A stretch of 64,000 nucleotides of DNA from Acetivibrio cellulolyticus CD2 (GCF_000179595.2 NZ_JH556658.1:410861-474860), one strand, 5' to 3'; numbered from the stretch's first letter, positions 9,123 through 18,769 are shown. Notes: a model not told the origin generated them from the letters alone. Made by a program: numbers and translations.

Positions 9123-10337
9123 ATGCCGTTATACAGCTACAAGGTTAAAACTGAAGCAGGTAAATTGTATTCAGGTGAAACTAAAATTGATAGCGTAGAA
9201 GAGCTGAAAAGGCTTCTTGAGGATAAGGGTTATACTCCTATCGAGATAGTGGAGAAAAATGCTTTTACAGACATCAGCACTATTAGTTTGTTTAAGAAGA
9301 AGGTTACTACAAAAGATTTAGCTATATTTAACAGACAGTTTGCTATTGTGCTTCAGGCAGGTGTGCCAATTGCATCTTGTATGGATGTATTAAAGCAGCA
9401 GACCACAAACCAGACCTTGAGAGAGTGTCTCAATGATATTTATGAGAATATTCAAAAAGGTATTTCGTTATCAAATTCAATGAGAAAGCATGAAGATATA
9501 TTTCCTGAAATTATGATATGCATGGTTGAAGCCGGTGAGGTTAGTGGTCAGCTTGATATAGTGTTTGAAAGGCTTGCCAAGCAGTTCGAAAATCAAAATG
9601 CTATCAATGCCAAGATAAGGAGCGCTCTTACATACCCGATTATAGTTGGAGTTATAGCAGTTGCGGTAATAGTTGTATTAATGATTTTTGTTGTACCGTC
9701 TTTTGTTGGAATACTTAAAGATTTTAATACACCATTGCCAATATACACCAAGATACTTATTGCGGTAAGCAACTTTTTTGTGAATTTTTGGTGGGCGATT
9801 TTAATTGGAGCTATTGGTTTTGGAGCAGGTTTGAAAGCTTTTAAAAAATCAGAAACAGGTAAAATGTTCTTTGGAAATTTGGCAATTACGCTACCTATTG
9901 TGAAGGGTGTTACAAAAAATATTACAACATCTAGACTTGCAAGGACTCTTGGAACTCTTATGTCAAGTGGTGTATTACTGATTCAGTCTATGGAAGTTGT
10001 TCAGAAAATAATTGGTAACGCAGTTATCATTAAAAAATTTGATACTGTAATAGATGAAATAAAAAAAGGTAAAGGACTTACTCAGCCATTACTTAATGTA
10101 AAATATTTTCCACCTCTTCTTATGTCAATGATAAGGATTGGTGAAGAATCAGGAAGCCTGGATTTTACGCTTGAAAAAGCTGCTGATTTTTATGATACTG
10201 AGGTTGAGACTTCCATTCAGCAGTTGATGGCTTTGATAGAACCGCTTATAACAATCGTTTTAGCCTTTGTTGTTGCCTTTGTTGTACTTGCTGTACTTGT
10301 TCCTATGTTGAGTATTTACCAGAATGCTGATTTCTAG
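9123..10337 (+). CDS. pilC: Type IV pilus inner-membrane platform protein
   Basis: GspF/PilC polytopic platform protein that couples the ATPase to pilin polymerisation. 404 residues with the typical duplicated T2SSF domain: cytoplasmic helical repeats at about 70-190 and 275-395 (FNRQFAIVLQAGVPI and LARTLGTLMSSGVLL are the matching repeat starts) and three membrane segments near 172-195, 217-238 and 375-398. ATG 9123 is preferred to the TTG at 9108, because TTTGGGGGTTGG lies just before it. The N-terminus MPLYSYKVKTEAGK is the normal family start. Confidence 0.95.
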   Translation: MPLYSYKVKTEAGKLYSGETKIDSVEELKRLLEDKGYTPIEIVEKNAFTDISTISLFKKKVTTKDLAIFNRQFAIVLQAGVPIASCMDVLKQQTTNQTLRECLNDIYENIQKGISLSNSMRKHEDIFPEIMICMVEAGEVSGQLDIVFERLAKQFENQNAINAKIRSALTYPIIVGVIAVAVIVVLMIFVVPSFVGILKDFNTPLPIYTKILIAVSNFFVNFWWAILIGAIGFGAGLKAFKKSETGKMFFGNLAITLPIVKGVTKNITTSRLARTLGTLMSSGVLLIQSMEVVQKIIGNAVIIKKFDTVIDEIKKGKGLTQPLLNVKYFPPLLMSMIRIGEESGSLDFTLEKAADFYDTEVETSIQQLMALIEPLITIVLAFVVAFVVLAVLVPMLSIYQNADF

Positions 10338-10378
10338 TGAATTTTGCTTACGATAGTGTCTTATTCCAAAAAAGGTTT

Positions 10379-10387
10379 GGGGGGGGG
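10379..10387 (+). repeat. Run of nine G upstream of the major pilin gene
   Basis: An uninterrupted G9 tract lies in the pilC-pilA gap, about 83 bases before the pilin ATG. Runs this long are unusual in such AT-rich DNA, and homopolymeric G tracts are prone to slipped-strand mispairing. It is not in a reading frame, so any effect would be on transcription or mRNA structure. Confidence 0.6.
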
Positions 10388-10469
10388 ATTTCAAATTGTA
10401 GCTTTTATGGAATAGGATATGGTGAGTAAGCAGTATAATAAAAAAAGACAAATTATAGGAGGGTTAAGT

Positions 10470-10949
10470 ATGAAAAAAATGTTAAGAAACAAAAAAGGTT
10501 TTTCACTTATCGAGCTTTTGATAGTTATAGCTATTATGGGTGTCTTGGCTGTAATCGCATTCAGCATGTTCTCAGGTGTTGTTGCTAACAGCAGAAAGAA
10601 AGCAGACATTGCTCAGGCTGGTAATATCCAGAAAGCACTTGTTGCTTACATAGTTGATACTGGCGATGCTAATTTAACGTACCTTAAAGATGGATCAACT
10701 GGAATCACTTCTGGTTCTACTAGTTGGGCAACTGTTGTAAGAGCACTTCAACAAGACCAGACAGTTGCTACTGAAACATATAAGGCTTATTTGAATGCTA
10801 AGAATGGATCAGCACCATCTTCAGTAGATTTTAAGACTCAATGGAATGAAAATAACGGATACCATATAGAAGTATATCCATCTAAAATGAATGCTACAGT
10901 TGTGCCTGCACCAAAAACTGGTGGTGATCCAACAATAAAAATTAACTAA
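10470..10949 (+). CDS. pilA: Type IV major pilin (prepilin)
   Basis: Prepilin of 159 residues with a short basic leader (MKKMLRNKKG), cleavage expected after G10, then FSLIELLIVIAIMGVLAVIAF with Phe+1 and Glu+5. The headgroup begins NIQKALVAYIVDTGDANL and ends in a Gly/Thr/Pro-rich tail. No cysteine pair is present. ATG 10470 has AGGAGGG upstream; an in-frame start further up would run through this ribosome binding site and is rejected. A GC-rich hairpin without U-run follows, which may raise the level of this message over the rest of the operon. Confidence 0.93.
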   Translation: MKKMLRNKKGFSLIELLIVIAIMGVLAVIAFSMFSGVVANSRKKADIAQAGNIQKALVAYIVDTGDANLTYLKDGSTGITSGSTSWATVVRALQQDQTVATETYKAYLNAKNGSAPSSVDFKTQWNENNGYHIEVYPSKMNATVVPAPKTGGDPTIKIN

Positions 10950-10965
10950 TTTAAGTACTTATAAT

Positions 10966-10990
10966 TCTGGCCGGTCAAAAGCCGGCCAGA
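10966..10990 (+). promoter_or_regulatory. GC-rich intra-operon hairpin after pilA
   Basis: TCTGGCCGG (10966-10974) pairs perfectly with CCGGCCAGA (10982-10990) around a seven-base loop. No T run follows, so it is unlikely to terminate fully. The likely role is a 3' stabiliser or partial attenuator that sets pilin mRNA above the downstream minor-pilin genes. Confidence 0.6.
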
Positions 10991-11011
10991 GAAAGTTTAT
11001 GGTGATTGACA

Positions 11012-11569
11012 ATGCTAATAAAAAATAAAAAGGGATTTTCATTAATTGAATTATTGATTTCATTAGCAATTGTAGGGTTGGTTTCACCGCTTATTTTTGT
11101 TATATTTGTTTCGGGGATAGAGGATTACTCTACAACTACAAAATATATGAATCAACAGTATTCAGTTATGGAAGTGACAAGTCTTATAAGGAAAGATATT
11201 GAAGAGGCAAAAACTATTACTTTGAAAATGAATAGTGTTTCAACTAAAAAAATAGACGAAATTACGTTTGAGTTTCGTGATCCGACTACGAATCCGGCAA
11301 GGAAATGGTCGTTTGGCACTTTTACTGATCCTGTTAGCGGTGTAAGCTATGATGGGTTGAAGCTAAGTGTTGGTGGTGGTAGTTATGAAGGTGTAGTAGG
11401 TAAATTGGATTTGACCAAATGTTCCTTTGCTGTTGATACGATTCCAGGACCAACAAAAATAATACTTACTATTAAACCGGAAAATTTAAATAAAACGAAA
11501 TATAAAGGTAGAAATGTGAATGAGAATATTATCACAGAGTTTTCTGTTAGATATAAAGAAATAAAATAG
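11012..11569 (+). CDS. Minor prepilin (PilW/PulJ-like)
   Basis: Prepilin-like protein of 185 residues. The leader MLIKNKKG is followed by FSLIELLISLAIVGLVSPL, with Phe+1 and Glu+5 intact, then a hydrophobic helix and a beta-rich headgroup (KKIDEITFEFRDPTTNPARKW). The long headgroup with a type II secretion J/PilW look suggests a minor, tip-complex pilin. GGTGAT precedes ATG 11012; the TTG at 11006 overlaps that site and is less likely. Confidence 0.85.
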   Translation: MLIKNKKGFSLIELLISLAIVGLVSPLIFVIFVSGIEDYSTTTKYMNQQYSVMEVTSLIRKDIEEAKTITLKMNSVSTKKIDEITFEFRDPTTNPARKWSFGTFTDPVSGVSYDGLKLSVGGGSYEGVVGKLDLTKCSFAVDTIPGPTKIILTIKPENLNKTKYKGRNVNENIITEFSVRYKEIK

Positions 11570-11604
11570 AGTATCCATAATAAATAGTTTCAAGGGGGAT
11601 TAGT

Positions 11605-12174
11605 ATGAAGGATATAAATTTACTGCCGGAAGATATTAAATCAACTACATCTTACGCACCTAGTAAACCTGCGTCGTCAGGTATTTCAGCGAAGGTAATA
11701 ATAATTCTGATTTTAATTTTGGCATTTGTAGGGGCTACGTTGGTAGCACCCAAGTTATATATAAAGTCATTAGAAGTTAGTCTTAGTAACGTACAAAAAG
11801 CAATAGAAGATCCAAAATATGATGTAGTTAAGAAGGTTAATTCAGATATAACTAAAGTAAGTGGTGTTCTTAAAACTAAAAGCGATATAATGGATACTAT
11901 TGATAAGAAAGTATACTCTATAAATGAAATTCTTACTACAGTTAATAGTGTAGTACCTAAAGGTTGTAAAATTAATAGAATTGAATATGAGGGCACTACG
12001 TTAAACATTTCTGGAAACTCAGATGATAGTTTAGCTATAGCAGAGCTTGTGTCAAAAGTTCAGAGATTGGATTTTGTTAAGATAGCAGAGGATATTACTG
12101 TAGACCAAACTAATACATTTACCTTGAAATTGGTTGTTGGCAACGTAGGTGTAGATGGAAAGGAAGGTAAATAA
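11605..12174 (+). CDS. pilN: PilN-like pilus alignment protein
   Basis: Bitopic membrane protein of 189 residues. The diagnostic N-terminal motif MKDINLLPEDI is the PilN segment that binds PilM. A transmembrane helix covers about 30-50, then a coiled coil and a ferredoxin-like periplasm-facing domain typical of PilN (CKINRIEYEGTTLNISG). AAGGGGGA precedes the start. Its partner PilM is not in this operon but at 62276-63382. The pilO-like gene follows after two bases. Confidence 0.85.
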   Translation: MKDINLLPEDIKSTTSYAPSKPASSGISAKVIIILILILAFVGATLVAPKLYIKSLEVSLSNVQKAIEDPKYDVVKKVNSDITKVSGVLKTKSDIMDTIDKKVYSINEILTTVNSVVPKGCKINRIEYEGTTLNISGNSDDSLAIAELVSKVQRLDFVKIAEDITVDQTNTFTLKLVVGNVGVDGKEGK

Positions 12175-12176
12175 GT

Positions 12177-13409
12177 ATGTCTAAAAAAATTAGAGATATT
12201 CTTATTCTAACACTTATTGGCTTAATTTTATATGGATTAGTGTACTATAATTTTGTATTGGTTGATGCTATGGCACAAGTTAAAGATGTTAATGCGAAAA
12301 TTGAGACTGCTGAAAAGGAAAGACAGGCTTTAGAAGATGACCTTAAAAATCTTCCAAATCTCCAGAGAAATTTGGAAATGAAAAATGTACAGAATAAAAG
12401 GCTTGAAGAGTATTTGATGAGTGAGGCTAATTTAGCTGATAATATTGAGTATATTGATAAATTGGCAAAACTTTTTAAGAGTAACTTTAGCAAAATAAAC
12501 ATTGGCAAGCCGATTGAAAATTCATCTGATGCTACCAAAAGTAAGTATTATGAATTTGCCATTGAAACTGATACAATTATGAATTACACTGATGCCATGA
12601 ATCTAATTAATTATATTGAGGGCGGTTCTAGAAAGGTAAAATTAACTGTTTTTAAATTGACACCTAATACTCCTTCTAATGTTGCTGGTAATGTTGCTCC
12701 TCCACAGAATACACAGACTGTTCCAAATCAACAAAGTAAAGAACTTACATACACAATAAATATGAAAATCAATATGTATTCTCTCAATTTGAGTAATTTA
12801 GATAAGGTTTATGAGTATAGTCGTAAGAGGTTTGATAGATTCGACTATGGTGATGGTGTGATTTTTGTTCCAACAACTGGAGGAACTTCTACCGCAGCTG
12901 GTTCAAGTACAGTTAGTGCAAATACAGTTGGTACAAATAATGTTACTACAAACACAAGTTCTGCATCAGGAAGCACAATACAGCAGAATGTTGCAAAACG
13001 TAGTGATATTGAAATAAAACTTATCAGTTTCCTTTATGCAGGACAGAATTTTACTGTTAGGGGTAATGGAGCTCGAGCACCAATAATGATAAGAAGTAAT
13101 GAGAGGCCAAGTGTTAAGATAACTTTTAGTGGTAATGCTTATGATGTTTCTGTTGTAGATAGTATTGGTAAGACATATAGTATTAATGGAAAAACAGAAA
13201 ATGAAAGAATCAGTATGTATGTTAGTGCTTATTTTCCTTTAGAAATTAAAGAAAATCAGAAGCTTGGAGCTGATATTCAGATTATTAATAATTCAAGTAA
13301 GAACATTGACCTTAATTTTGAGGATAAGGTCAGCCGTTTAAAAATTACTGATAGAAATGGTAATACAATTTCGAATCAAAGCGAATCTGAAAAAGTATAT
13401 ATCATATAG
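12177..13409 (+). CDS. PilO-like pilus assembly protein
   Basis: 410 residues: a short cytoplasmic start, a transmembrane helix at about 8-27, a coiled coil at 30-80, then an extracytoplasmic region with a Ser/Thr/Asn-rich low-complexity linker near 235-270 and a beta-rich C-terminal domain. Order after pilN, topology and coiled coil fit PilO, but the protein is twice the usual length because of the extra C-terminal domain from about residue 275. The PilO assignment therefore rests mainly on position and topology. The start is two bases after the pilN stop. Confidence 0.7.
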   Translation: MSKKIRDILILTLIGLILYGLVYYNFVLVDAMAQVKDVNAKIETAEKERQALEDDLKNLPNLQRNLEMKNVQNKRLEEYLMSEANLADNIEYIDKLAKLFKSNFSKINIGKPIENSSDATKSKYYEFAIETDTIMNYTDAMNLINYIEGGSRKVKLTVFKLTPNTPSNVAGNVAPPQNTQTVPNQQSKELTYTINMKINMYSLNLSNLDKVYEYSRKRFDRFDYGDGVIFVPTTGGTSTAAGSSTVSANTVGTNNVTTNTSSASGSTIQQNVAKRSDIEIKLISFLYAGQNFTVRGNGARAPIMIRSNERPSVKITFSGNAYDVSVVDSIGKTYSINGKTENERISMYVSAYFPLEIKENQKLGADIQIINNSSKNIDLNFEDKVSRLKITDRNGNTISNQSESEKVYII

Positions 13410-13417
13410 GTGATTTT

Positions 13418-13936
13418 ATGAAAAGACTAATTAGAAATAGAAAAGGTATGTCATTAGTTGAGGTTATGATTGCCCTTGCCATTTTAGGGCTTTTGTCTGT
13501 GCCTATTATGATGGCGTTTATGAACACTCAAATATATGCCAGAAAAATAGATAAGCAGAATGAAATAAATTCAATAACCAGAACTGTTACCCAAATTGTA
13601 AGTGATGGATTTAAAAATGATGCTGTGATAACAGATATTGGTGGCTTAAATATTGAGCTAGATGGGGATCCACTTACTTTAACTGATACTTTTACAGATA
13701 TTATTCGTAAAGCTAAAAATGATGCTACAAAAAAAGATACAGTTTCTGATTTACCGATAATGGAAAATGGAGTTAAAAGTTTGAAATACAAGTACAGTAT
13801 CACTTTTGATTATAATAATTTTCGTAATCCGTTATATGAGGGAGTATACAATTTCCTAATTATAATTAATGAATATGATAGTGGGAACGTTGTAAATAAA
13901 CTAAAGATTGCTGTCGACATAGGTAAGGTTATTTGA
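13418..13936 (+). CDS. Minor prepilin (PilV/GspI-like)
   Basis: 172-residue prepilin. The leader MKRLIRNRKG is followed by MSLVEVMIALAILGLLSVP. Glu+5 is present; residue +1 is Met rather than Phe, which prepilin peptidases tolerate. The Val-Glu-Val-Met pattern and lack of a long headgroup resemble PilV/GspI. It starts eight bases after the pilO-like stop, so it is part of the same message. Confidence 0.85.
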   Translation: MKRLIRNRKGMSLVEVMIALAILGLLSVPIMMAFMNTQIYARKIDKQNEINSITRTVTQIVSDGFKNDAVITDIGGLNIELDGDPLTLTDTFTDIIRKAKNDATKKDTVSDLPIMENGVKSLKYKYSITFDYNNFRNPLYEGVYNFLIIINEYDSGNVVNKLKIAVDIGKVI

Positions 13937-13980
13937 TATAGTAAACCTTTTATCTATACTGATTTTTGGGGGGCGTATTT

Positions 13981-16560
13981 GTGAATAGGGTACTGAAAAA
14001 TAAAAAAGGCATTACGCTAGTTACAGTAGTAATTATTGTAACTGTACTGGTTATATTATGTACATTGCTTATGGAGACTGTTGTGCATAGTATTGCCTTA
14101 ACAAAACGTCATAAAAATGTAGACTTTGCATATTATGCAGGTGAATCCGCTATAGAAAATTGGTTTTCTGTTATAGAAAAAGAAATATGTAATAAGCCTA
14201 AAATTGGATGGAGTTATCCTGGTACTCTTAATGTTAATGATGATGCTAGCAAGGCGGATTATTCAGATTTTATTATTAAAATAGTAAAAAATTCAGGTAA
14301 ATTGGTACCACAGCTTATAGATATTGCAGGAGTTACTGCCTCAGTAAGTGGTTTGCCTGCAAGCACTTCAGCAAAGGTGTCATTGGTAGGTGACCCTGAA
14401 TATATAAGGTCAGAATGGAATACAAGCACAAAAATGCTGGATATATATATAGGTATAAAGGCCAATTCTACTTTTTCTACGCCTAATACGTCTTACAATG
14501 CTGGTAATAAAGAGGTATATGCTCGTAAAGCTTTTAGCGTTGCTGGTCCGTTCAGGCCTCAATTAGAATCTGCTATATGGGCAATTGGTGACGTTTTTAT
14601 AGATGGTAACGATTTAAATAAAACTACTGTAGTTAAGGGTGATGTTTTTAATTTTGGTTCTTACCCTAAAAAAGTAGGAATTCCAAATCAGGAATATTTT
14701 GGTGGAATTTATGCAATAGATAATGGTAAACTGAATATTTACGGCAATGCTTATAGCAGAAGCTTTATAAGGACAGGTCCATATTTTTCTACTGATGCTG
14801 ACAATAGTGAAATACGAATATATAAAGATGCTATCGCTGAATGTTTACAGGATTTCGGAAATAATGACAAGATTATCGCATTAAGGAATGCATATACTTT
14901 TGATGATGTGGAAATTAACGGAGATGATTCTGTTATAGCAATAAATGGTAGTTTGTTCGGATTGTCAACTGGCGGTAGTACCTCATATCATGATAATTCA
15001 AGTGCAATAGTAAACAGTGCAATAGTTCACAGTCTTGCGAGAAATTTGTCATATACTCAAGGATCCTTCAGATCAAGGGTAACAATAAATGGTGATGTAA
15101 TTTTGGGTGGATCGACTTTTAAAACTAATGATGACGGTACAGTTGCAGGATTAATAGAGGATGCTTCTATTGCATTTGACACTAGTCCTCAAAATGAATT
15201 GCCATACTATAGAGTTTATTCTGATGGTTGGACTGATGCTACGAAATATCATATGAGTTTAAGGAATGCATTTAATTCACCAGGAAGTACCCTAATTGGT
15301 TATTTGAATCAGTTTCAGGTTTGGGATATGGTTAGTCCATACGACCCTGCAAAGATTAACGATTGGATTGGCTATATAGATACCGAAAGAAATACTACTG
15401 TAGGAACTTACAACCTTACTCCCCCTAGTAAGATAAGAGGGTGGTCAAGATATGAAACCGTTGCTAATAATAAAATATATATGTGTCCATTAGGATCAGG
15501 ATTTACTCCATATGAAGATGAAAGTACTAGTACATATAGAAACGATTTCTATGTACTTAAAGGTACGTTGGCTTTAGGTTCATACAAATTGGATAATATT
15601 TTTGATGCAACTAATAAATTACAGTATGGAGGAAAATATTGGGACGGTGATGTTCTGGATGGTAAATTTGATGCTACAGATACGATGCTTGGTGTGAGAG
15701 ATGAACTATTTGGAGATGGTGACCCGACTCATGGAATAGGTTTGTGTGGTAATATTCATAATGATTTGCTTGACAAGGTTAATAGGTACACATCTAGAAA
15801 ATATCCAGTTAGTGGTGATGTTTGGGCTACAGCTGAGAATACAGAGTTTAATGACACTCTCAAAGCTATTGAGACGAAGTATGGTGAAGTTACAGGAGTA
15901 GCTAAGGATCATATGTTATATATTTCTAATTCTAGTGCAGTAACTGGTGATCACGATATTGATGAGTTATTCCATGATCAAAAAGCGATAATTGATCCTA
16001 CTAGTGATATTAGAATTTATGCAAAAAGTGCAGCTAGAGTAACAAATGGAGGCTCCGACTACTATATAATTGCAAATGAAAAGCCAGATGTTAATTTGGT
16101 AATTAATAATACTTTTAATGGGATTATTGTTACTGCTGGAAAGGTAATTTTAAAGGAAGGCGCTAGTGTATACGGATCAATAATTGCAGCTGGTGACGGG
16201 TATTATTCGACAGGAGGTACTTTTTACCCTAAAGCGAAAGAAATTAATAATGATATTGAAAGAGCTAACTTAGATAAGGGGGATTATGCTGCTGTTAAAG
16301 TAATCGCTGATCCTGCTGCAACTGGTGATGCGCCTTATGTTGACTTTTTCCTTGGCTTTTCTGGAGGTAGAACTGATTATAGTGAAAGTGGGTTAATGAA
16401 TGTTATAACAACTGCTACTAGTTCACCTGCAGGGAGTTTCTTAATACCGACGGGGGTATCAACCACTGAAGATAAGTTAAATTACTTAAATAAAGCAGCG
16501 AGGATAAACCTTTTAAATAAGTTTCTAGGCTTGGGAATTAATTTATATGACATATTCTAA
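13981..16560 (+). CDS. Very large PilX-like pilus-associated surface protein
   Basis: 859 residues. N-terminus MNRVLKNKKG, then ITLVTVVIIVTVLVILCTLL, is a class III signal with Gly-1 but Thr where Glu+5 normally sits, as in some PilX/GspK tip pilins. After a PilX-type segment (AYYAGESAIENW) comes about 700 residues of beta-rich, Gly/Asn-rich sequence. Near the C-terminus is a solenoid-like stretch (NTFNGIIVTAGKVIL, then ASVYGSIIAAG) also seen in the vWA protein at 30030. GTG 13981 is chosen because TTGGGGGGC lies just upstream. It probably forms or decorates the pilus tip. Confidence 0.8.
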   Translation: MNRVLKNKKGITLVTVVIIVTVLVILCTLLMETVVHSIALTKRHKNVDFAYYAGESAIENWFSVIEKEICNKPKIGWSYPGTLNVNDDASKADYSDFIIKIVKNSGKLVPQLIDIAGVTASVSGLPASTSAKVSLVGDPEYIRSEWNTSTKMLDIYIGIKANSTFSTPNTSYNAGNKEVYARKAFSVAGPFRPQLESAIWAIGDVFIDGNDLNKTTVVKGDVFNFGSYPKKVGIPNQEYFGGIYAIDNGKLNIYGNAYSRSFIRTGPYFSTDADNSEIRIYKDAIAECLQDFGNNDKIIALRNAYTFDDVEINGDDSVIAINGSLFGLSTGGSTSYHDNSSAIVNSAIVHSLARNLSYTQGSFRSRVTINGDVILGGSTFKTNDDGTVAGLIEDASIAFDTSPQNELPYYRVYSDGWTDATKYHMSLRNAFNSPGSTLIGYLNQFQVWDMVSPYDPAKINDWIGYIDTERNTTVGTYNLTPPSKIRGWSRYETVANNKIYMCPLGSGFTPYEDESTSTYRNDFYVLKGTLALGSYKLDNIFDATNKLQYGGKYWDGDVLDGKFDATDTMLGVRDELFGDGDPTHGIGLCGNIHNDLLDKVNRYTSRKYPVSGDVWATAENTEFNDTLKAIETKYGEVTGVAKDHMLYISNSSAVTGDHDIDELFHDQKAIIDPTSDIRIYAKSAARVTNGGSDYYIIANEKPDVNLVINNTFNGIIVTAGKVILKEGASVYGSIIAAGDGYYSTGGTFYPKAKEINNDIERANLDKGDYAAVKVIADPAATGDAPYVDFFLGFSGGRTDYSESGLMNVITTATSSPAGSFLIPTGVSTTEDKLNYLNKAARINLLNKFLGLGINLYDIF

Positions 16561-16576
16561 TTATGGGGTGGATCTA

Positions 16577-17782
16577 ATGAATAAAAAACTAAAGTTATTT
16601 GCAATCATTACAATGCTTACAGTGACAGTTTCAAGTACAGGATGTTCAATGTTGTTTAAGAAGGATGAAAAGCCTCCGGAACAGCCAAAGAAGGTGGAGA
16701 CTCCGGATACAAGTGTTGAAGAGGATAAGAAGGTACTTGAAATTTTGAATAAGTATTACGAGTCTGTATATAGTGTGCCTTTTGATAGTTATGCGCAAAA
16801 TGTTGTCACGGGTAATATTCCAGAAACTTTGAAACCGTTTATTGCGAAGAGAACTATCGATGAAGGTAATGGAAATCCTGAAATTGGTATACATTTACCA
16901 AGAGTCGTTGAAATTAATGGCTTGTCTATTGTCGGGTATGAAATTTTGAAGGACAAAGACAATAAGGCTGTTATTAATTCTGGTTTTATTGGTAAGACTG
17001 GTGAAAACTTTTTGTACTTTGTTCAGTTGGGGTTAAAGGCAAAAGCTTTGGAAAATAGTTTATTTGATCAGTATTATGTACAAAATCCAGTTACTAGGTT
17101 ATATGATAAGATAGCAGGTAAAGCTGCTACTGGCGATTTATTCGAAAATATAAAAATTGAAGTCAAGTATGATGTTGAAGTTGCGCAAGAAAATGGTCAA
17201 TATAAAATAGTTACAGCTAAAGAAGCTAATTACAAGCCAGGACTCAAAAACAGGCTGTTTAAGATGAATAATGAATTTATGACAAGGAAAGCATATCTTG
17301 ATCTTAATATTGAAGCTGATAAAAAGGTTTTTGATAGTGAAAAAGCAGTGATTGAAGGTTTCTTTAATAATTTGACAAAGCTTGATAAAGAAAGAATGAT
17401 ATTGTTAAAATCAAAATGGGAAGCAGGAAATACACAATTTACTGATTTTCTTAATACAATAGGTGCTATGAAGGTTAATGAAAAGGATGCTTTGCTTTTA
17501 AATCCACAGGATTATAAAGTCAAGATTAATTACAGTGCTTTTCCTTTGCAGGTTAACATGGAGAAGATAAATAAGCTTAACAATATAAAAGTACAAGAAC
17601 ATCCGGGATACTCTTCAAAGAACAAAAGATACTTTGTTTCATTTGATGCTTCTTTGTTAAAGTCAAATGGAATGGTTGGAGCGGAAGAAGTTTATTATTA
17701 TGATTATTTTGTTACGTTAAAAAATGTTAACGACAACCTCTATATAGATAGCATCAAAATTAACGAGTTCTATAAGAAATAA
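16577..17782 (+). CDS. Lipoprotein at the end of the pilus operon
   Basis: 401-residue predicted lipoprotein. The signal peptide ends in VSSTGC, followed by a Lys/Pro/Glu-rich linker (residues 25-45) and a folded alpha/beta domain. I recognise no enzymatic motif. The gene overlaps nothing but lies only 16 bases after the PilX-like gene and has its own GGGGTGG site at 16565-16571. Its place as the last gene before the operon terminator suggests a surface-side pilus accessory role, perhaps holding the fibre where it crosses the cell wall; that role is inference. Confidence 0.75.
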   Translation: MNKKLKLFAIITMLTVTVSSTGCSMLFKKDEKPPEQPKKVETPDTSVEEDKKVLEILNKYYESVYSVPFDSYAQNVVTGNIPETLKPFIAKRTIDEGNGNPEIGIHLPRVVEINGLSIVGYEILKDKDNKAVINSGFIGKTGENFLYFVQLGLKAKALENSLFDQYYVQNPVTRLYDKIAGKAATGDLFENIKIEVKYDVEVAQENGQYKIVTAKEANYKPGLKNRLFKMNNEFMTRKAYLDLNIEADKKVFDSEKAVIEGFFNNLTKLDKERMILLKSKWEAGNTQFTDFLNTIGAMKVNEKDALLLNPQDYKVKINYSAFPLQVNMEKINKLNNIKVQEHPGYSSKNKRYFVSFDASLLKSNGMVGAEEVYYYDYFVTLKNVNDNLYIDSIKINEFYKK

Positions 17783-17799
17783 TCTAAAAAACAACTAAT

Positions 17800-17832
17800 A
17801 AAAACCCTGCAAATCAGCGGGGTTTTTTATTT
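17800..17832 (+). terminator. Intrinsic terminator of the pilus operon
   Basis: AAAACCCTGC pairs with the GCGGGGTTTT arm around a short loop, then a T run. A second, looser inverted repeat (ACTATCAG at 17847 with CTGATAGT at 17893, followed by seven T) lies just downstream and may act as a backup. Confidence 0.85.
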
Positions 17833-18001
17833 TTATTACCCAATAACTATCAGTCTTATTTGTAGCTCTAGCGTTGAGGTGCATTTCAAAGTGGCTGATA
17901 GTATTTTTTTATTCATCAAAACATCTTTTTTTCTTTAATGTAATAATTTTATTTTTACAATGAATACTAATAGAGAGACTTTCAATAAGGGATGTGATGT
18001 T

Positions 18002-18769
18002 TTGAACGGAGATAACAAGGTAACATTCGACAAGGCTTCAATTATCGAAGAGCACATAGAGGAAAAGGAAAAGAAAGAAGAAATACAAGAGATAAAAGAA
18101 CTGGGAAAGACTTCGGTTTCAAATGAGAAGGGGAATATACATTGTTTGACTGTTATAGGGCAGATTGAAGGGCATATTGTACTTCCACCACAGAATAAGA
18201 CAACTAAATACGAGCACGTAATACCTCAATTGGTTGCTATTGAAGAGAGTAAGGAGATAGACGGACTTCTGCTTATTTTGAATACTGTTGGAGGTGATGT
18301 TGAAGCCGGGCTTGCAATAGCGGAAATGATAGCAAGTATGTCAAAACCCACAGTATCACTTGTTTTAGGAGGCGGACATAGTATTGGAGTTCCGATGGCA
18401 GTATCGACTAAATACTCCTTTATTGCACCATCTGCTACAATGACAATTCATCCTATAAGGTTAAACGGAATGGTAATTGGTGTGCCTCAGACCTTCGAGT
18501 ACTTTGATAAGATGCAGGAAAGAGTTGTACAATTTGTGGCAAAGAATAGCAATATATCAAAGGAAACTTTCAGAAGTCTTATGTTGAAAACAGGAGAGTT
18601 GGCAAATGATGTGGGAACAATTTTATTTGGTGAAGAAGCGGTAACTCAGGGGCTTATAGATGGTACTGGAGGTTTATATGAAGCGTTAAAAAAGCTATAT
18701 GAACTGATAGAACTAAAAAAGAAGGAAAATCCCAATTCCTACATAGACAGTAAGGAGGGGTTACAGTGA
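18002..18769 (+). CDS. tepA: ClpP-class serine protease, TepA family
   Basis: ClpP/crotonase-fold protease related to B. subtilis TepA. It has [20 protein letters not shown], a Ser nucleophile in [11 protein letters not shown], and a histidine in TMTIHPIR. An acidic, charged N-terminal extension of about 45 residues precedes the fold. TTG 18002 is the likely start, with AAGGGATGTGA upstream; the ATG at 17960 has no ribosome binding site. It overlaps ylzJ by four bases, the same pair as in Bacillus next to spoIIIE. The physiological substrate is uncertain. Confidence 0.88.
   Translation: MNGDNKVTFDKASIIEEHIEEKEKKEEIQEIKELGKTSVSNEKGNIHCLTVIGQIEGHIVLPPQNKTTKYEHVIPQLVAIEESKEIDGLLLILNTVGGDVEAGLAIAEMIASMSKPTVSLVLGGGHSIGVPMAVSTKYSFIAPSATMTIHPIRLNGMVIGVPQTFEYFDKMQERVVQFVAKNSNISKETFRSLMLKTGELANDVGTILFGEEAVTQGLIDGTGGLYEALKKLYELIELKKKENPNSYIDSKEGLQ

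Noticed and set aside
10419-10469. 17-residue N-terminal extension of the major pilin
   Set aside because: The extension would run through the AGGAGGG ribosome binding site and would make an abnormally long prepilin leader.
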